From Parvularia atlantis (taxonomy: Eukaryota; Opisthokonta; Rotosphaerida): DNA of 41,278 nt. Location of the stretch: contig CALSCO010000776.1 of assembly GCA_943704415.1 (NCBI GenBank), positions 1-41,278 on the forward strand. Reading direction: 5' to 3'. The position numbers and the translations under genes were made by a program. Within the stretch, counting starts at the first letter, position 1, and every line of letters begins with the position of its first letter. Shown here one piece after another: positions 40,803 to 41,278 of the stretch. The notes below the pieces were generated by a model. That model saw only the letters and a list, made by a program, of their open reading frames with translations, did no database searches and was not told the origin of the DNA.

Positions 40803-41278
40803 ATGGCCAGCGAGGTCGAGCCGCCCGGTCCGTGTGTGACATGCGCGCGCGCAGCCGCCACCGCTCGGTCGCTCGGTCGCTCACACACAGCGCACGGTGC
40901 AGCGTGCCCGTTCTGCATCGAGGCGCTGGGCGCGGACGCGGGACGGACGCCGTGCCTGCACCCGATCTGCGCGGTGTGCGTGCGCAAGACGACCGACGCA
41001 CGCCGCAAGTGCCTGTTCCTGCTCGGCCTGACGTACTGCCACGCCGAGTTCAGCCGCGCCGACCTGCTCGATCCCGCCGCAGCGACGGCCGATGCGGTGG
41101 CGACGGTGTGCCAGTCGTGCGAGGACGCGCCCGCGACGCACCGCTGCGAGACGTGCGCGACGGACCTGTGCGAGGACGAAGCCAAGACGCACCCGCGCGC
41201 CAAGACGACCAAGGGCCACGTCGTGACGGCCCAGCCCGGCGCGACGACGAGCGTGCCGATGTGCAAGGCGCACCCGGC
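40803..41278 (+). CDS. B-box/RING-like zinc-finger protein (3' end outside window)
   Basis: N-terminal part of a TRIM-like zinc-binding protein. ATG 40803 opens MASEVEPPGP. The frame runs open from there to the window edge. A stretch from 40834 to 40890 has GTGTG, CTCAC and ACAG and could be an in-frame 57-base intron or be translated. A RING-like region follows: CPFCIEALGADAGRTPCLHP, ICAVCVRKTTDARRKC. It has the first Cys pairs and a Cys-x-His, but the last pair is not a clean match. A B-box then reads VCQSCEDAPATHRCETCATD and LCEDEAKTHPRAKTTKGH, with the standard Cys/His spacing. The window stops at MCKAHP, which may begin a second B-box. The family is clear; function is not. Confidence 0.7.
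   Translation, partial: MASEVEPPGPCVTCARAAATARSLGRSHTAHGAACPFCIEALGADAGRTPCLHPICAVCVRKTTDARRKCLFLLGLTYCHAEFSRADLLDPAAATADAVATVCQSCEDAPATHRCETCATDLCEDEAKTHPRAKTTKGHVVTAQPGATTSVPMCKAHP

Overview
The window is a eight-chromosome-style piece of nuclear DNA only in the sense that it is ordinary host sequence: very GC-rich (about two thirds G+C by eye), dense with genes, and every protein gene on both strands is cut by many short introns. Sixteen protein genes, one further gene running off the right edge, and one tRNA gene are supported. No virus-like, LTR or transposon sequence was recognised. The gene set points to a fungus: a large CHO2-type phosphatidylethanolamine methyltransferase and a white-collar-1-like PAS/GATA factor are typically fungal. 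COMMD9, Phafin (PH-FYVE), IBTK and a CENP-E-like kinesin argue for an early-diverging, probably zoosporic lineage rather than Dikarya (inference; no phylogeny was run).

Layout. 1-3035 (+) white-collar-1-like PAS-PAS-GATA protein. 3227-5363 and 5566-7502 (+) a tandem pair of seven-transmembrane RGS receptors. 7595-8950 (-) an unrecognised multi-pass membrane protein, sharing a 321-base divergent promoter (TATA box at 9219) with 9272-12477 (+) a RasGEF. 12552-14369 (-) a second GATA factor with a white-collar-type zinc finger. 14370-15200 simple-sequence DNA. 15201-19837 (-) an IBTK homologue (ankyrin, RCC1, BTB). 20469-22611 (+) an ArsB/NhaD/P-protein-type permease. 22695-23478 (-) COMMD9. 23694-24653 (+) a calmodulin-like EF-hand protein. 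24839-27258 (-) chaperonin CCT7. 27531-28975 (+) Phafin. 29007-29988 (-) ESCRT-III CHMP2/Vps2. 30139-35093 (-) CENP-E-like kinesin with a long coiled coil. 35209-38739 (-) CHO2. 38914-40087 (+) peroxin PEX10. 40269-40340 (+) tRNA-Asp(GUC). 40803 to the edge (+) a B-box protein.

How the genes relate. The left 14 kb is rich in signalling genes: two GATA factors of the white-collar zinc-finger class, two 7TM-RGS receptors and a RasGEF. The middle holds three endosomal genes (COMMD9, Phafin, CHMP2) within about 7.5 kb. Proximity in a compact eukaryotic genome does not by itself mean co-function. The most striking genome-wide trait here is the splice grammar: donors are almost always GTGCG, a CTSAC or CTAAC-like branch site lies close to the acceptor, and introns are mostly 45-80 bases. 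There are two well-supported AAG acceptors and one candidate intron of only 26 bases.

Coordinates for CDS features are gene spans from start codon to stop codon and include introns. Exon limits were read by eye from protein-frame continuity and splice motifs and may be off by a few bases in places.
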